A stretch of DNA of 64,000 nucleotides from Siminovitchia sediminis (GCF_042680885.1 NZ_JBHUEO010000037.1:52236-116235), one strand, 5' to 3'. Counted from the first letter of the stretch, positions 7,997-16,927 are shown. Numbers and translations: made by a program. Notes: generated by a model from the letters alone, not told the origin.

Positions 7997-9544
7997 TTAT
8001 AAAACTTCAGAGATTGTCTTCGGCTGTACGAAGTTTTGCAAGAATTCCAAAGTTCCAATCTTCGAGCCTGTACCGGACATATAGTACCCCCCAAATGGCT
8101 GTACTCCAACTACAGCTCCTGTACACTTGCTGTTTAAAAACAAATTACCGCACACCATATGTCGGGACGCATAGTCAAGCCGATCCCGCTTCCTGGAATA
8201 AAAAGCTCCTGTCAATCCATACTCCGTATCGTTGTATACTCTGATTCCTTCTTCAAAACTTGAAACCTTGCAAACTGCCAGAACCGGTCCGAAAATTTCT
8301 TCTTTCATAATCGTTGAATGGGGGGATGCTTCGATAAAGACAGCCGGTTCAATAAAGTATCCTTCCGTTTTGTCAGACTTCCCGCCCCAGATGAGATCTG
8401 CTTCCTGCTTTCCAATTTCGATATACTCAGTAATTTTTTTGAATGCCTTTTCATCAATCACCGGTCCAAGATCGGTCCCTTCTACAGAAGGTCCCAAAGT
8501 AAGCTTTTTCGTTCTTTCCAGTATTTTTTGAACGAGCTGGCCGTACACCTCTTCATGGATGATCGCCCTGGAACCGGCTGAGCACTTCTGTCCCTGATAG
8601 CCGAACGCCGATGCGACAATCCCATCGGCAGCAGCATCGAGATCTGCTGTTTCATCTACTACAATTCCGCCTTTTCCGCCCATTTCTCCTACCATTCGTT
8701 TAATCCAGCGCTGTCCCGGAATCCGCTTATGCGAAAGTTCATCAATATGCAGGCCCGCTTCTTTAGACCCGGTAAACGAGATGAAATTGACATCTTTATG
8801 CATAACCATATAATCGCCGATTTCTCCGGAAGGACCCGGTACAAAGTTGATCACTCCGGGAGGAAAGCCGGCTTCCGCTATAAGCTGCATAAATTTGGCG
8901 GCTGTCACTGGTGTAGCAGAAGACGGTTTTAATAAGACAGCATTGCCTGTCACTGCAGCAGACACCGTTAATCCAGTCAATATGGCCAAGGGGAAATTCC
9001 AGGGAGGAATGATCACTCCCACTCCCAGTGGGAGATAGATCATTCTGTTTTCTCCTCCATCCATCGGGACCAGTTGTGCTTCTTTTTCAAGCTCTATGGC
9101 GTGACGGGCATACATTTCCAAGAAGTCAATAGCCTCATTAACCTCTCCCTCGGCTTCCTCAGCATTTTTTCCTGATTCAAATATGAGCCATGCCATTAAC
9201 TCCATTTTTCTTTTTCGGAAAATAGTTCCTAATTTAAGAAGAAAGAGCGCTCTTTGCCGGAATGTATATTGGCTCCAGGATCCATAGGCCTTCTTTGCGG
9301 CGTCCATTGCCGTGTCTATATGTTCTTGATTGGCCTGGCTTACATATCCGATGACTTCACGATGGTTACTAGGATTAATGGAAGTCAGTTCCTTTTCCGT
9401 ATAGATCTCTTCACCGGATATTATCAGAGGATAACGGGATGAAAACTGTTCTTTGACCTTACCCAGTTCTCTGTTTAAAGCTGCTTTGTTCTCTTCTGTC
9501 TTCCAATCTGTGGAAGGAGCATTCTTAAATGGTGCCAGTGACAT
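7997..9544 (-). CDS. aldehyde dehydrogenase, 1-pyrroline-5-carboxylate dehydrogenase-like
   Basis: A 515-residue ALDH. The catalytic Cys is in GYQGQKCSAGSR and the general-base Glu in MVGEMGGKG. The cofactor region has IPPWNFPLAI. Length and the C-terminal SGTGSKIG pattern match RocA/PutC-type P5C dehydrogenases, which oxidise glutamate semialdehyde to glutamate. The C-terminal segment VVGVQPFGGYYMSG differs a little from the usual family wording, so a related semialdehyde is possible. It is the second gene of the operon, so the carbon skeleton of the imported compound probably ends at glutamate. Confidence 0.85.
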   Translation of the reverse strand: MSLAPFKNAPSTDWKTEENKAALNRELGKVKEQFSSRYPLIISGEEIYTEKELTSINPSNHREVIGYVSQANQEHIDTAMDAAKKAYGSWSQYTFRQRALFLLKLGTIFRKRKMELMAWLIFESGKNAEEAEGEVNEAIDFLEMYARHAIELEKEAQLVPMDGGENRMIYLPLGVGVIIPPWNFPLAILTGLTVSAAVTGNAVLLKPSSATPVTAAKFMQLIAEAGFPPGVINFVPGPSGEIGDYMVMHKDVNFISFTGSKEAGLHIDELSHKRIPGQRWIKRMVGEMGGKGGIVVDETADLDAAADGIVASAFGYQGQKCSAGSRAIIHEEVYGQLVQKILERTKKLTLGPSVEGTDLGPVIDEKAFKKITEYIEIGKQEADLIWGGKSDKTEGYFIEPAVFIEASPHSTIMKEEIFGPVLAVCKVSSFEEGIRVYNDTEYGLTGAFYSRKRDRLDYASRHMVCGNLFLNSKCTGAVVGVQPFGGYYMSGTGSKIGTLEFLQNFVQPKTISEVL

Positions 9545-9570
9545 TTTTGACTCCTCCTTTCATCCAACCA

Positions 9571-10647
9571 TTAAAACATGGCAGGATTTGACCATAATTT
9601 AACTTCGGTTCCCAACCCTTTTTCTTTTGCATTTTTATAAATTCTGTAGCTGTTCGCTGTATCGGTTGCACATATTCCCAGTGTTACAAAGAAGACGCTG
9701 TCATCTTCACTTTCTCTGCACGGTCTGCTTCCGCGGATCACTTCACCAAGTTCCACAATGTCTTCCGGATCCAGCTTTCCGGCTTTGGTTAATTCGGATA
9801 AAGGATACTTATCATCTTTTAATCTCAGCTTGTAATCCATGCAGTATTTATTAAACCCTTCGAGAATTGCTTCGTGCTGATGATCCCACATGGAAACGCC
9901 GGAATGGAACGATCCTTTTTTAATCCACTCTTTCGGAATATATTCCTCGCCCAAATTCACATTGGTGGCTGTATATACGATATCAGACTGTGCTACTGCC
10001 TCTTCAATATCGCTGCAGATTTCAAATTTATAGCCTAAATGCGCCCACTTGGCAGCAAAAGCTTCTGCTTTTTCTTTGTTCATATCATAAAGGCGAACCG
10101 TTTCAATCTGTTTCATCACTTTGGATGTGGCTTCTATATGTGCATTTTGAATTACTCCGCATCCTACTAAACCTAAAATCTTTGAATCTGGTCTTGCACA
10201 ATATTTTGCTCCAAGGGCACTGGATGCACCCGTTCTGAGAGCACTTACAATTGTGTCATCCATGACTGCGAAGGGATAACCGGTATCTTCGTTATATAAA
10301 ATAATCATTCCGTTGGATCTGGGTGTTTGATGGTTAATAGGATTCATTGGGTTACTCGGAATTCCTTTGACGGCGGCTACACGCATCTCTTCAGACCGGA
10401 TCAACGCAGCATGAACTCCAATCCTCTTACCGGAATATTCTCCTTCCTCCCAAAGAAGATGGAGCAGTTCCGGTTCTACAACTTTCCCTTCTGCAAGCCA
10501 TTTGTTCACTTTCTCGACATACTCAAGAATCATATCCATATCTTGAGCACCTCCGGCGATACACTCTTCCTGCGATAACCATGTAACGTTAACTTCTTTA
10601 TTTTTCTGTCCCTCACTGTAGATTGTTGCTGTTTCTTGTTTAGCCAT
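9571..10647 (-). CDS. ornithine cyclodeaminase / mu-crystallin family protein
   Basis: A 358-residue NAD(P)-binding protein. The Rossmann motif LGLVGCGVIQNAHIEA and the upstream DDTIVSALRTGASSALGAKY are family hallmarks. Members are ornithine cyclodeaminases, ketimine or pyrroline-2-carboxylate reductases, and various amino-acid dehydrogenases, so the reaction cannot be fixed from sequence. It is the first gene of the operon, behind a good promoter and an AGGAGG site. In this context a role in turning a proline-like or N-methyl amino acid intermediate into a substrate for the next enzyme is plausible. Confidence 0.85.
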   Translation of the reverse strand: MAKQETATIYSEGQKNKEVNVTWLSQEECIAGGAQDMDMILEYVEKVNKWLAEGKVVEPELLHLLWEEGEYSGKRIGVHAALIRSEEMRVAAVKGIPSNPMNPINHQTPRSNGMIILYNEDTGYPFAVMDDTIVSALRTGASSALGAKYCARPDSKILGLVGCGVIQNAHIEATSKVMKQIETVRLYDMNKEKAEAFAAKWAHLGYKFEICSDIEEAVAQSDIVYTATNVNLGEEYIPKEWIKKGSFHSGVSMWDHQHEAILEGFNKYCMDYKLRLKDDKYPLSELTKAGKLDPEDIVELGEVIRGSRPCRESEDDSVFFVTLGICATDTANSYRIYKNAKEKGLGTEVKLWSNPAMF

Positions 10648-10695
10648 AAGACAACCTCCTAAAGAATTTTTAATTTTTAATTTACCGCTATAAAC

Positions 10696-10724
10696 ACAAT
10701 ATACTGAAAAAGGAATAAAGTCAA
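10696..10724 (-). promoter_or_regulatory. sigma-A promoter of the betaine operon
   Basis: On the minus strand TTGACT (10719-10724) and TATTGT (10696-10701) are 17 bases apart. The spacer contains TTATTCCTTTTT, the reverse complement of the AAAAAGGAATAA motif that recurs as an inverted repeat at 10738-10761. A regulator bound there would block or reshape this promoter. Confidence 0.65.
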
Positions 10725-10737
10725 CTAATATTTTATA

Positions 10738-10761
10738 AAAAAGGAATAATTTTTCCTTTTT
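10738..10761. promoter_or_regulatory. inverted-repeat operator, probably for the RpiR regulator
   Basis: AAAAAGGAA (10738-10746) and TTCCTTTTT (10753-10761) are perfect 9-base arms with a 6-base spacer. A further single copy AAAAAGGAATAA lies at 10707-10718. The sites fall between the divergent regulator and operon. The regulator promoter has an extended -10 TGTTATAAT (10781-10789) and no clear -35, and the operator overlaps the place where a -35 would be. Confidence 0.6.
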
Positions 10762-10820
10762 AAAAAATAAAACAGAAATTTGTTATAATAAGGAATCATA
10801 TTTACAAGGAGTTTCGCTTT

Positions 10821-11687
10821 ATGACAAACCATAAAAACTTTCTTGATTTACTTCTAAAAGCCAGGGGAACCCTGCCAAAAAAACAGGAACTACTATGCAA
10901 TTTTATGATTGAAAACATTCAAGCGGTTGGTGTTTTAACGATTGCAGAATTAGCAGAAGCAGCAAATGTCGGTACTACTACAGTAATGAGGTTGGTTAAA
11001 AATCTCGGCTATGACAGTTATTCTGAAGTAAAAAAAGAACTCTTAGACAAATCCGTAGGTATACCGAAAGACGCCTGGTGGCACTTAAAAGAATCTTTTA
11101 TCCAGAAAAACAACGAGGAGCACATTTTAAATGAAAACTTTCAAGAAAGTAAGCATTTATTGGATCAGACTCTAACACCAACGTTGTTGACAAACTTTAA
11201 TTCCGCCATTAACCTCCTGCTAAAAGCTAATACAATTCACTTATTTGGTGTGAGATCGAATAAAGCGCTGGCATTATATTTGGGATATTTGCTGAGTGAG
11301 TTCCTGCCTAATATAAGGCAGCTAAGTTTTGATAATGAATTTATTTTTGATGCTATCCTGCGGTTTCAACAGGGGGATGTTCTCCTGGTGATTGATAACT
11401 CCCCCTCGACACATATTGGCGTTGACGCAGTGGAATTTTGTAAAGAAAATGGGCACCCGGTCATTCTGGTTACGGATCATTTGTCTTCGGAGGCATCATC
11501 GAATGCTACCATTACGCTGAATACATTTCCCAGTAAAAAGCAATACTCGGTTATGCCCACACTATTTATCATTGAATCGCTGATTATTGAGCTGGGAAGA
11601 CAAACATCCGATTCCTCGGTCGCACACTTACAGAAATTGAGCAGCATACTGGAACAAAAGAATATAACTAAGCCATTCACTTTCTAG
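10821..11687 (+). CDS. MurR/RpiR family transcriptional regulator
   Basis: A 288-residue regulator. The N-terminal HTH_6 domain is seen at about residues 15-80 (IAELAEAANVGTTTVMRLVKNLGYDSYSE). The C-terminal SIS domain occupies about residues 125-265 and normally binds a phosphosugar or other small ligand. The ATG at 10821 follows AAGGAG. It is divergent from the quaternary-amine operon, with shared operator-like repeats, so it most likely controls that operon and itself. SIS-domain regulators usually sense sugar phosphates, so a member in charge of betaine catabolism would be somewhat unusual; ligand unknown. Confidence 0.88.
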   Translation: MTNHKNFLDLLLKARGTLPKKQELLCNFMIENIQAVGVLTIAELAEAANVGTTTVMRLVKNLGYDSYSEVKKELLDKSVGIPKDAWWHLKESFIQKNNEEHILNENFQESKHLLDQTLTPTLLTNFNSAINLLLKANTIHLFGVRSNKALALYLGYLLSEFLPNIRQLSFDNEFIFDAILRFQQGDVLLVIDNSPSTHIGVDAVEFCKENGHPVILVTDHLSSEASSNATITLNTFPSKKQYSVMPTLFIIESLIIELGRQTSDSSVAHLQKLSSILEQKNITKPFTF

Positions 11688-11708
11688 GAGGATTTGAAGA
11701 AGGGTTTG

Positions 11709-11728
11709 ACCCTTAAGAAGGGTTTTAT
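11709..11728 (+). terminator. terminator of the RpiR gene
   Basis: ACCCTT (11709-11714), a 3-base loop and AAGGGT (11718-11723) are followed by TTTTAT. It sits 22 bases after the stop codon. Confidence 0.5.
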
Positions 11729-11891
11729 AGAATCTGAGGAAATAATAGGGTGACTGGAATAACGAAGTTTCCCTTGGCAGCAGTGCCGGCAAACAACACA
11801 TCATCCATGTTTATTGCTCTTAACCGTTTGGGTACATGCTTGCCAATGGGATTCATGGCAGGCATCAATAGTATGGGTGAGCATTTCTGCA

Positions 11892-11940
11892 GACACTTCT
11901 TCCCCAGGCTTCCCGCCTGGTCACGAAGTGTCCTTCTTTT
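11892..11940 (+). terminator. strong long hairpin with plus-strand T tract
   Basis: GACACTTC (11892-11899) pairs with GAAGTGTC (11925-11932), and inner CCAGGC (11904-11909) pairs with GCCTGG (11915-11920). CTTCTTTTTT follows on the plus strand. The hairpin overlaps the end of the minus-strand csbA-like gene, so it may also define that transcript's 3' end, though without a T tract in that direction. Confidence 0.55.
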
Positions 11941-12160
11941 TTCTATTTTGATTGATTTGATTTACAATAAAGAGCCCGATGGTAAGAGAGGCTGCCTCGA
12001 TGATGATCAGCCACCATTTATGCAGATAGCCGTTATAGGCCGATACGATAATCAGAGCAACTACTAAGAGAAAGGAAACCAATCGGCTGTATGTGACCCG
12101 AGAAAAAAAGATCATCATGAGGGCCGGCAAAAAAATAGCGGATATTACTTTATCGATCAT
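11921..12160 (-). CDS. csbA: CsbA-like small membrane protein
   Basis: A 79-residue membrane protein with two hydrophobic segments around the phrase ISAIFLPALMMIFFSRVTYSR, then SAYNGYLHKWWLIIIEAASL. Order and spacing match CsbA, a general-stress protein of Bacillus whose gene is sigma-B controlled there. Its biochemical role is unknown. I see no clear sigma-B promoter upstream, so stress control cannot be claimed from this sequence. The gene stands alone on the minus strand. Confidence 0.75.
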   Translation of the reverse strand: MIDKVISAIFLPALMMIFFSRVTYSRLVSFLLVVALIIVSAYNGYLHKWWLIIIEAASLTIGLFIVNQINQNRKKKDTS

Positions 12161-12488
12161 TGCAAACCCTCCGTATAAGTATTGACATTTTATTTATAAG
12201 TCTTCCTGAAATAGAAGGAAAGTGCAAGCCTCTTCTTCTACATTATTTTCTTTGATCACTGACAATACTCTAATGATTCTTGCCGTTTCTCTATTTTCGA
12301 AGGTGTTGTGTTTATTCTTTCAAAGCAACTTTCAGCTGGTATTCAAAACCTATATCGAAACGGTGGGTTCTGATTTATCCAATAAAACGGAATATATATG
12401 TTGGTGCAACCAGAACAAACGTCCAATATGTCTATTCATTAGGTCTTATGAAAAAATTGTAGCAAGAACTATGGCTGATGAGAAATAA
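12161..12488. other. intergenic region without visible gene
   Basis: This AT-rich stretch lies between csbA and the phoU terminator. The frames in it have no ribosome binding site and no protein-like composition. Confidence 0.5.
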
Positions 12489-12523
12489 AAAGGACTTTCC
12501 CCCAAAGGAAAAAGCCCTAGTTT
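12489..12523 (-). terminator. terminator of the pst-phoU operon
   Basis: On the minus strand AGGGCTTT...GGAAAGTCCT forms a stem and is followed by TTTTTAT. It lies directly after the phoU stop codon. Confidence 0.6.
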
Positions 12524-13183
12524 TTACTGATTCAGTTCTACTTTCTTTCCGGTTTTCATATAGACGATCCATTCACATATGTTGGTCACATAATCTCCGA
12601 TCCGCTCTAAATACTGGGCGATCAGCAGTAGATGGGTCGCTTGTTGGATGACCGAAGAATCACTGTTCATCAAATCGATCATTTCTGTAAAGATTTCTTT
12701 AAACAACGTGTCTACTTTATCATCGCGCTCGGCAACCTGATTGGCCTCTTGATGGTCCAGATGAATATAAGCATCCAGCGCGTCCCGGACCATCCCTTTT
12801 ACAATGTTGGCCATTTGAGGAATATCAATGAGCGGCTTGGCATAAATTTCATCCTTCAGCCGGATAGTTGTTTTGGCAATGCTCACCGCATGGTCAGCAA
12901 TCCGTTCCAAATCGGTGGAGATTTTCAAAGCTGTCGCAATTCTCCGGAGATCTCCGCCTACAGGCTGCTGCAGTGCAATAAGTGTAAAGCACTTTTGCTC
13001 AATATCCATTTCTGCATCATTGATCTCTTTGTCGCCATCTATGACCTTTCCGGCCAGTTTAATATCTTTATCAACCAGTGATTTAACTGCCTGGTGTACT
13101 GCTTCTTCCACAAGCATTCCCATTCTGAGCAATTGATGATGCAAGCTTTGCAGCTGCTCATCAAATTGGTTCCGGACTGCCAT
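12524..13183 (-). CDS. phoU: phosphate signalling protein PhoU
   Basis: A 219-residue protein made of two PhoU three-helix repeats (about residues 15-105 and 118-205). The family phrases RRIATALKISTDLERIADHAVSIA and HLLLIAQYLERIGDYVTNICEW each carry the metal-binding E/D-R-I-x-D pattern. PhoU works at the inner face of the membrane, modulating Pst uptake and the PhoR signal. It is the last gene of pstSCAB-phoU, 23 bases after pstB. Confidence 0.95.
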   Translation of the reverse strand: MAVRNQFDEQLQSLHHQLLRMGMLVEEAVHQAVKSLVDKDIKLAGKVIDGDKEINDAEMDIEQKCFTLIALQQPVGGDLRRIATALKISTDLERIADHAVSIAKTTIRLKDEIYAKPLIDIPQMANIVKGMVRDALDAYIHLDHQEANQVAERDDKVDTLFKEIFTEMIDLMNSDSSVIQQATHLLLIAQYLERIGDYVTNICEWIVYMKTGKKVELNQ

Positions 13184-13206
13184 CAGACATCCCCCTTATT
13201 TACCTT

Positions 13207-14028
13207 TTAGCCAAACCGGCCTGTAATATAGTCTTCTGTTCTCTTATCATCCGGATGAGAGAACATATCTGGTGTATTGTTGCACTCAATCAATTCTCCG
13301 TTCAGGAAGAATGCAGTCCGATCTGAAATTCTGGCTGCCTGCTGCATATTGTGCGTGACAATGACAATACTGTATCGTTCTTTTAATTCCTGAACAAGTT
13401 CTTCCACTTTTAAGGTTGAGATCGGGTCCAGTGCGGAAGTCGGTTCATCCATTAAAATAACATCCGGCTCGATCGCAAGACATCTGGCAATACATAATCT
13501 TTGCTGCTGGCCGCCGGATAAACCATAGGCATTTTCATGGAGGCGGTCCTTTACTTCGTCCCAAAGAGCCGCTCCTTTCAGGCTTTTTTCTGCAATTTCA
13601 TTCAACAATTTTTTGTCACGGATGCCGTGTATGCGCGGCCCGTACACTACATTCTCAAAAATGGACTTAGGAAACGGATTGGGTTTTTGGAACACCATGC
13701 CGACTTTTGTCCTTAGTTCTTCCACCCCATATTTCGGATCAAGAATATTCTTGTTTCTATATAACAGTTCACCGCTCATTTTAACGGATGGAACGAGTTC
13801 TACCATCCGGTTCAGCGATTTAATAAAGGTAGACTTTCCGCATCCCGACGGACCGATAATGGCTGTTACCTCATTTTCAGCAATGTCAAAGTCAATATTT
13901 TTTAATGCCTGTTTCTCACCATACCAAAGGTTAAATTGCCTGGATTGGAAAACATGGCTCTTCTTCTCTTCCTGAACATCGGCAACGGCAGTTTGTTCTT
14001 CTCTTTCAATGGTTGCGATCACAGTCAA
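13207..14028 (-). CDS. pstB: phosphate ABC transporter ATP-binding protein PstB
   Basis: A 273-residue ABC ATPase. It has Walker A GPSGCGKST, signature LSGGQQQRLCIARCLA, Walker B VILMDEPTSALDP and the H-loop IVIVTHNM. The Q-loop region with FQKPNPFPKSI is typical of PstB. An N-terminal extension of about 25 charged residues precedes the domain. It powers the PstC/PstA channel on the cytoplasmic side. It lies 12 bases downstream of pstA. Confidence 0.96.
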   Translation of the reverse strand: MTVIATIEREEQTAVADVQEEKKSHVFQSRQFNLWYGEKQALKNIDFDIAENEVTAIIGPSGCGKSTFIKSLNRMVELVPSVKMSGELLYRNKNILDPKYGVEELRTKVGMVFQKPNPFPKSIFENVVYGPRIHGIRDKKLLNEIAEKSLKGAALWDEVKDRLHENAYGLSGGQQQRLCIARCLAIEPDVILMDEPTSALDPISTLKVEELVQELKERYSIVIVTHNMQQAARISDRTAFFLNGELIECNNTPDMFSHPDDKRTEDYITGRFG

Positions 14029-14040
14029 CCCTCCATATAT

Positions 14041-14919
14041 TTAGTATCGTTTTGAAAATTTATTTCGAATAATAATCGCAATAGAATTCATAATCAGAAG
14101 CATGACCAGCAGGACGATAATCCCGGCAGCTGCTACATCATGGAATTCGACTTGCGGACGGCTGGTCCAGTTATATATTTGAATCGGCATAACCGTAAAT
14201 CCTGACCAAATATTTTCAGGTACAAAAGCGACAAACGTCAGTGCCCCTATCATGATCAGAGGAGCCGTCTCTCCAACAGCCCGCGATAAAGCCAGTATCC
14301 CTCCGGTCAAAATACCGGGAAGAGCGGCAGGCAAAATGACTCGGCGAATGGTCTGCCATTTTGTTGCTCCCATTCCATAGGAAGCTTCCTGCAATTCCTT
14401 GGGTACTGAACGAATCGCTTCCTGTGCAGCGACTACAATGATCGGAAGGATCAGGAGGCTCATTGTTAATCCTCCGGCAAGAACACTTCTCCCCATTTCC
14501 ATCAACCGTACAAAAACAGTTAATCCCAAAAGCCCAAAAACAATGGATGGTACGCCTGCCAAATTGGATATGTTCATTTGGATAAAGCGTGTAAATGCAT
14601 TTTTCTTTGCATATAATTCAAGGTAAATGGCGCATCCTACCCCTAAAACAAGAGATACCGGACCCGTTATGGCCATCATCCAGATCGTTCCGTAAATAGC
14701 GGCATTAATGCCTGCTTCTTCCGGTTTTCGCGAAGCATAGTTTGTAAAGAAGTCCATACTCAAATAACCGAGCCCCTGTGATAGTATCCGGTAGATCAAT
14801 ACGGCCAGGACAATCAATCCAATCGAAGTGGCGAGCATAAAGATCCATTTGGATAACTTATTTTTGAAAAGGCGAGAGGCGGTTCTTTTTATCACTTTTT
14901 CTTCATTGATCAGTTCCAT
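14041..14919 (-). CDS. pstA: phosphate ABC transporter permease PstA
   Basis: A 292-residue inner-membrane permease with about six helices. The cytoplasmic coupling loop is ELQEASYGMGATKWQTIRRVILPAALPGI, the EAA loop that touches PstB, and ALSRAVGETAPLIMIGAL follows it, as is usual in PstA. It is translated directly after pstC with no gap. Together with PstC it forms the transmembrane channel for phosphate. Confidence 0.95.
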   Translation of the reverse strand: MELINEEKVIKRTASRLFKNKLSKWIFMLATSIGLIVLAVLIYRILSQGLGYLSMDFFTNYASRKPEEAGINAAIYGTIWMMAITGPVSLVLGVGCAIYLELYAKKNAFTRFIQMNISNLAGVPSIVFGLLGLTVFVRLMEMGRSVLAGGLTMSLLILPIIVVAAQEAIRSVPKELQEASYGMGATKWQTIRRVILPAALPGILTGGILALSRAVGETAPLIMIGALTFVAFVPENIWSGFTVMPIQIYNWTSRPQVEFHDVAAAGIIVLLVMLLIMNSIAIIIRNKFSKRY

Positions 14920-15867
14920 TTAGTATTCCTCCCTGAAGCGTTTGGAAATCCATTGGGCAATCAGGTTCATCACTAATGTAAAGATGAACAGTGCCATACC
15001 GACTGCGTAAATACTGTAATAAATGGTGGAGCCATATGACGCATCCCCCAAGCTTACCTGTACAATATAAGCAGTCATCGTCTGAATCGTTTCTGTCGGA
15101 TCAAACGTCAGGTTTGGCATAGAGCCACCTGCAATGGTAACGATCATCGTTTCACCAATAGCACGGGAGATTCCAAGTACACACGCTGCGACAATCCCTG
15201 ATAAGGCAGCCGGCAGCACCACTTTCAATGATACTTCCAATTTTGTGGAGCCAAGAGCCAATGCCCCTTCTCTCATGGATCTCGGTACGGCACTCATGGC
15301 ATCTTCCGAAAGAGAAGCAATCATCGGAATGATCATAATGCCTACGACAATGCCCGGGCTTAAGGCATTAAAGAAGTTCAAATCAGGCACAATTTTTTGT
15401 AAAACCGGAGTTACAAACGTCAAGGCGAAAAATCCATATACGATCGTTGGAATTCCGGCAAGAACTTCCAGGATCGGCTTAAGGATTCTTCTTGTTTTGT
15501 CGCTGGCATACTCACTTAAAAATATAGCTGTTGCCAGTCCAATCGGTACTGCCACAACCATCGCTATAACGGCAACAAGCAGGGTGCCGGAAATCAATGG
15601 GGCAATCCCGTATTGAGGATCTGCTTCAAAGAAAGGAAACCACTCTTTCCCAGTAAAGAAATCTATCAGATGAACACGTTCAAAAAACGTAATTGTTTCC
15701 ACAAGTAATGTAATAACAATTCCAATCGTAGTTAATACTGAAATAACGGCCATAACCAATAGGAATAATGGTACAGATTTTTCAACTAATCCTTGCTTAT
15801 ACTTTGACTTTCTTTTGTTTTCTTCTATCAGTGCAGCTACAGATTTTTTTTCCGATTTCATTTCCAT
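14920..15867 (-). CDS. pstC: phosphate ABC transporter permease PstC
   Basis: A 315-residue permease with six or seven helices. The EAA loop is REGALALGSTKLEVSLKVVLPAALSGI, followed by GISRAIGETMIVTIAGG, the PstC pattern. The N-terminal 30 residues are charged and cytoplasmic. It is the second gene of the operon, 67 bases after pstS; that gap holds no obvious promoter. It forms the channel with PstA. Confidence 0.95.
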   Translation of the reverse strand: MEMKSEKKSVAALIEENKRKSKYKQGLVEKSVPLFLLVMAVISVLTTIGIVITLLVETITFFERVHLIDFFTGKEWFPFFEADPQYGIAPLISGTLLVAVIAMVVAVPIGLATAIFLSEYASDKTRRILKPILEVLAGIPTIVYGFFALTFVTPVLQKIVPDLNFFNALSPGIVVGIMIIPMIASLSEDAMSAVPRSMREGALALGSTKLEVSLKVVLPAALSGIVAACVLGISRAIGETMIVTIAGGSMPNLTFDPTETIQTMTAYIVQVSLGDASYGSTIYYSIYAVGMALFIFTLVMNLIAQWISKRFREEY

Positions 15868-15934
15868 CAGGAAAACTCCTCACTCATTTCATGTAAAAGG
15901 AGAGGGACAGGCCCTCTCTCTTTTTATGGCTTCA

Positions 15935-16927
15935 TTACTTAGCAACTTCTTCTAATTTATTTAATGCTTCCTCATATTCTGCCTCTTGCAAGCTGATGTA
16001 TCCAACTTCTTCAGCCAATGTTCCTGCATTTTCCAACGCAAATTTCACATATTCATACACTTCAGGTTTGTCCGTTAAAGCATCATTGCGTACGTAGAAG
16101 TACAGCGGACGGGAAAGCGGCTCATAGTCGCCGTTCATAATCGTGTCATTGTCAGGAGTAACAGCCTCGCCTTTGCTGTTGACAATTGGAACGATTTTCA
16201 GATTGTCTTTATTTTCAGCGTAGTAGGAGTATCCGAAAAATGCAATTCCGCCTTTATCTCCCATTACGCCTTGAACAAGTACGTTGTCATCTTCAGAAAG
16301 AGTAGCGTCTTTTCTCATTTGCTCTTCTTCAAGGATCACTTCATTCCAGTAATCGTACGTACCGGAATCCGTACCAGGGCTGAAGAATGTAATCGGTTCT
16401 TCCGGCCATCCGTCACGGACATCTGCCCATGTTTCAACATTTCCGCTTTCCAGCCACATTTTTTTCAATTCGTCAACTGTCAGTTGGTCAACAAAATCAT
16501 TATCTTTATTGACTACAACGGATAAACCGTCATACGCAATTTCAAATTCTGTATATTCAACGCCTTCTTCTTCCAGGAGTTGTATTTCTTCTTCTTTGAT
16601 AGGTCGGGAAGCATTACTGATATCCGTTTCACCAGCGATAAACTTTTTAAATCCGCCGCCCGTACCTGAAACACCTACAGGTGCTTTTACATCAGGATAC
16701 TCCATGGCAAACTCTTCAGATACAGCCTCCATGATGGGGAACACAGTCGATGAGCCATCGATCCCAACAGAACCTGTCAACTTATCTGTAGCAGTTTCCT
16801 CTGTATTGGATGAACTATTTTCATTTCCTGTTGCATTGTTGTTCGTGCTGCCGTCACCATTTCCACATCCGGCAAATAATAGAGCTGAAGATAAGGTGAC
16901 TGTGGCAAAAGCGGTTTTGAATTTCAT
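15935..16927 (-). CDS. pstS: phosphate-binding lipoprotein PstS
   Basis: A 330-residue secreted lipoprotein. The signal peptide ends in the lipobox LLFAGC at about residues 16-21, followed by a Gly/Asn/Ser-rich linker. The phosphate-binding domain shows VGIDGSSTVFPIMEAVSEEF, GVSGTGGGFKKF, NASRPIKEEE and SPGTDSGTYDYW, all family hallmarks. It captures phosphate outside the membrane and gives it to PstCAB. The ATG has a GGGGGAT site and lies behind a PhoP box. Confidence 0.96.
   Translation of the reverse strand: MKFKTAFATVTLSSALLFAGCGNGDGSTNNNATGNENSSSNTEETATDKLTGSVGIDGSSTVFPIMEAVSEEFAMEYPDVKAPVGVSGTGGGFKKFIAGETDISNASRPIKEEEIQLLEEEGVEYTEFEIAYDGLSVVVNKDNDFVDQLTVDELKKMWLESGNVETWADVRDGWPEEPITFFSPGTDSGTYDYWNEVILEEEQMRKDATLSEDDNVLVQGVMGDKGGIAFFGYSYYAENKDNLKIVPIVNSKGEAVTPDNDTIMNGDYEPLSRPLYFYVRNDALTDKPEVYEYVKFALENAGTLAEEVGYISLQEAEYEEALNKLEEVAK

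Noticed and set aside
11750..12067. 105-residue plus-strand protein between rpiR and csbA
   Set aside because: Its second half is antisense to csbA, the start has no ribosome binding site, and I recognise no family in it.
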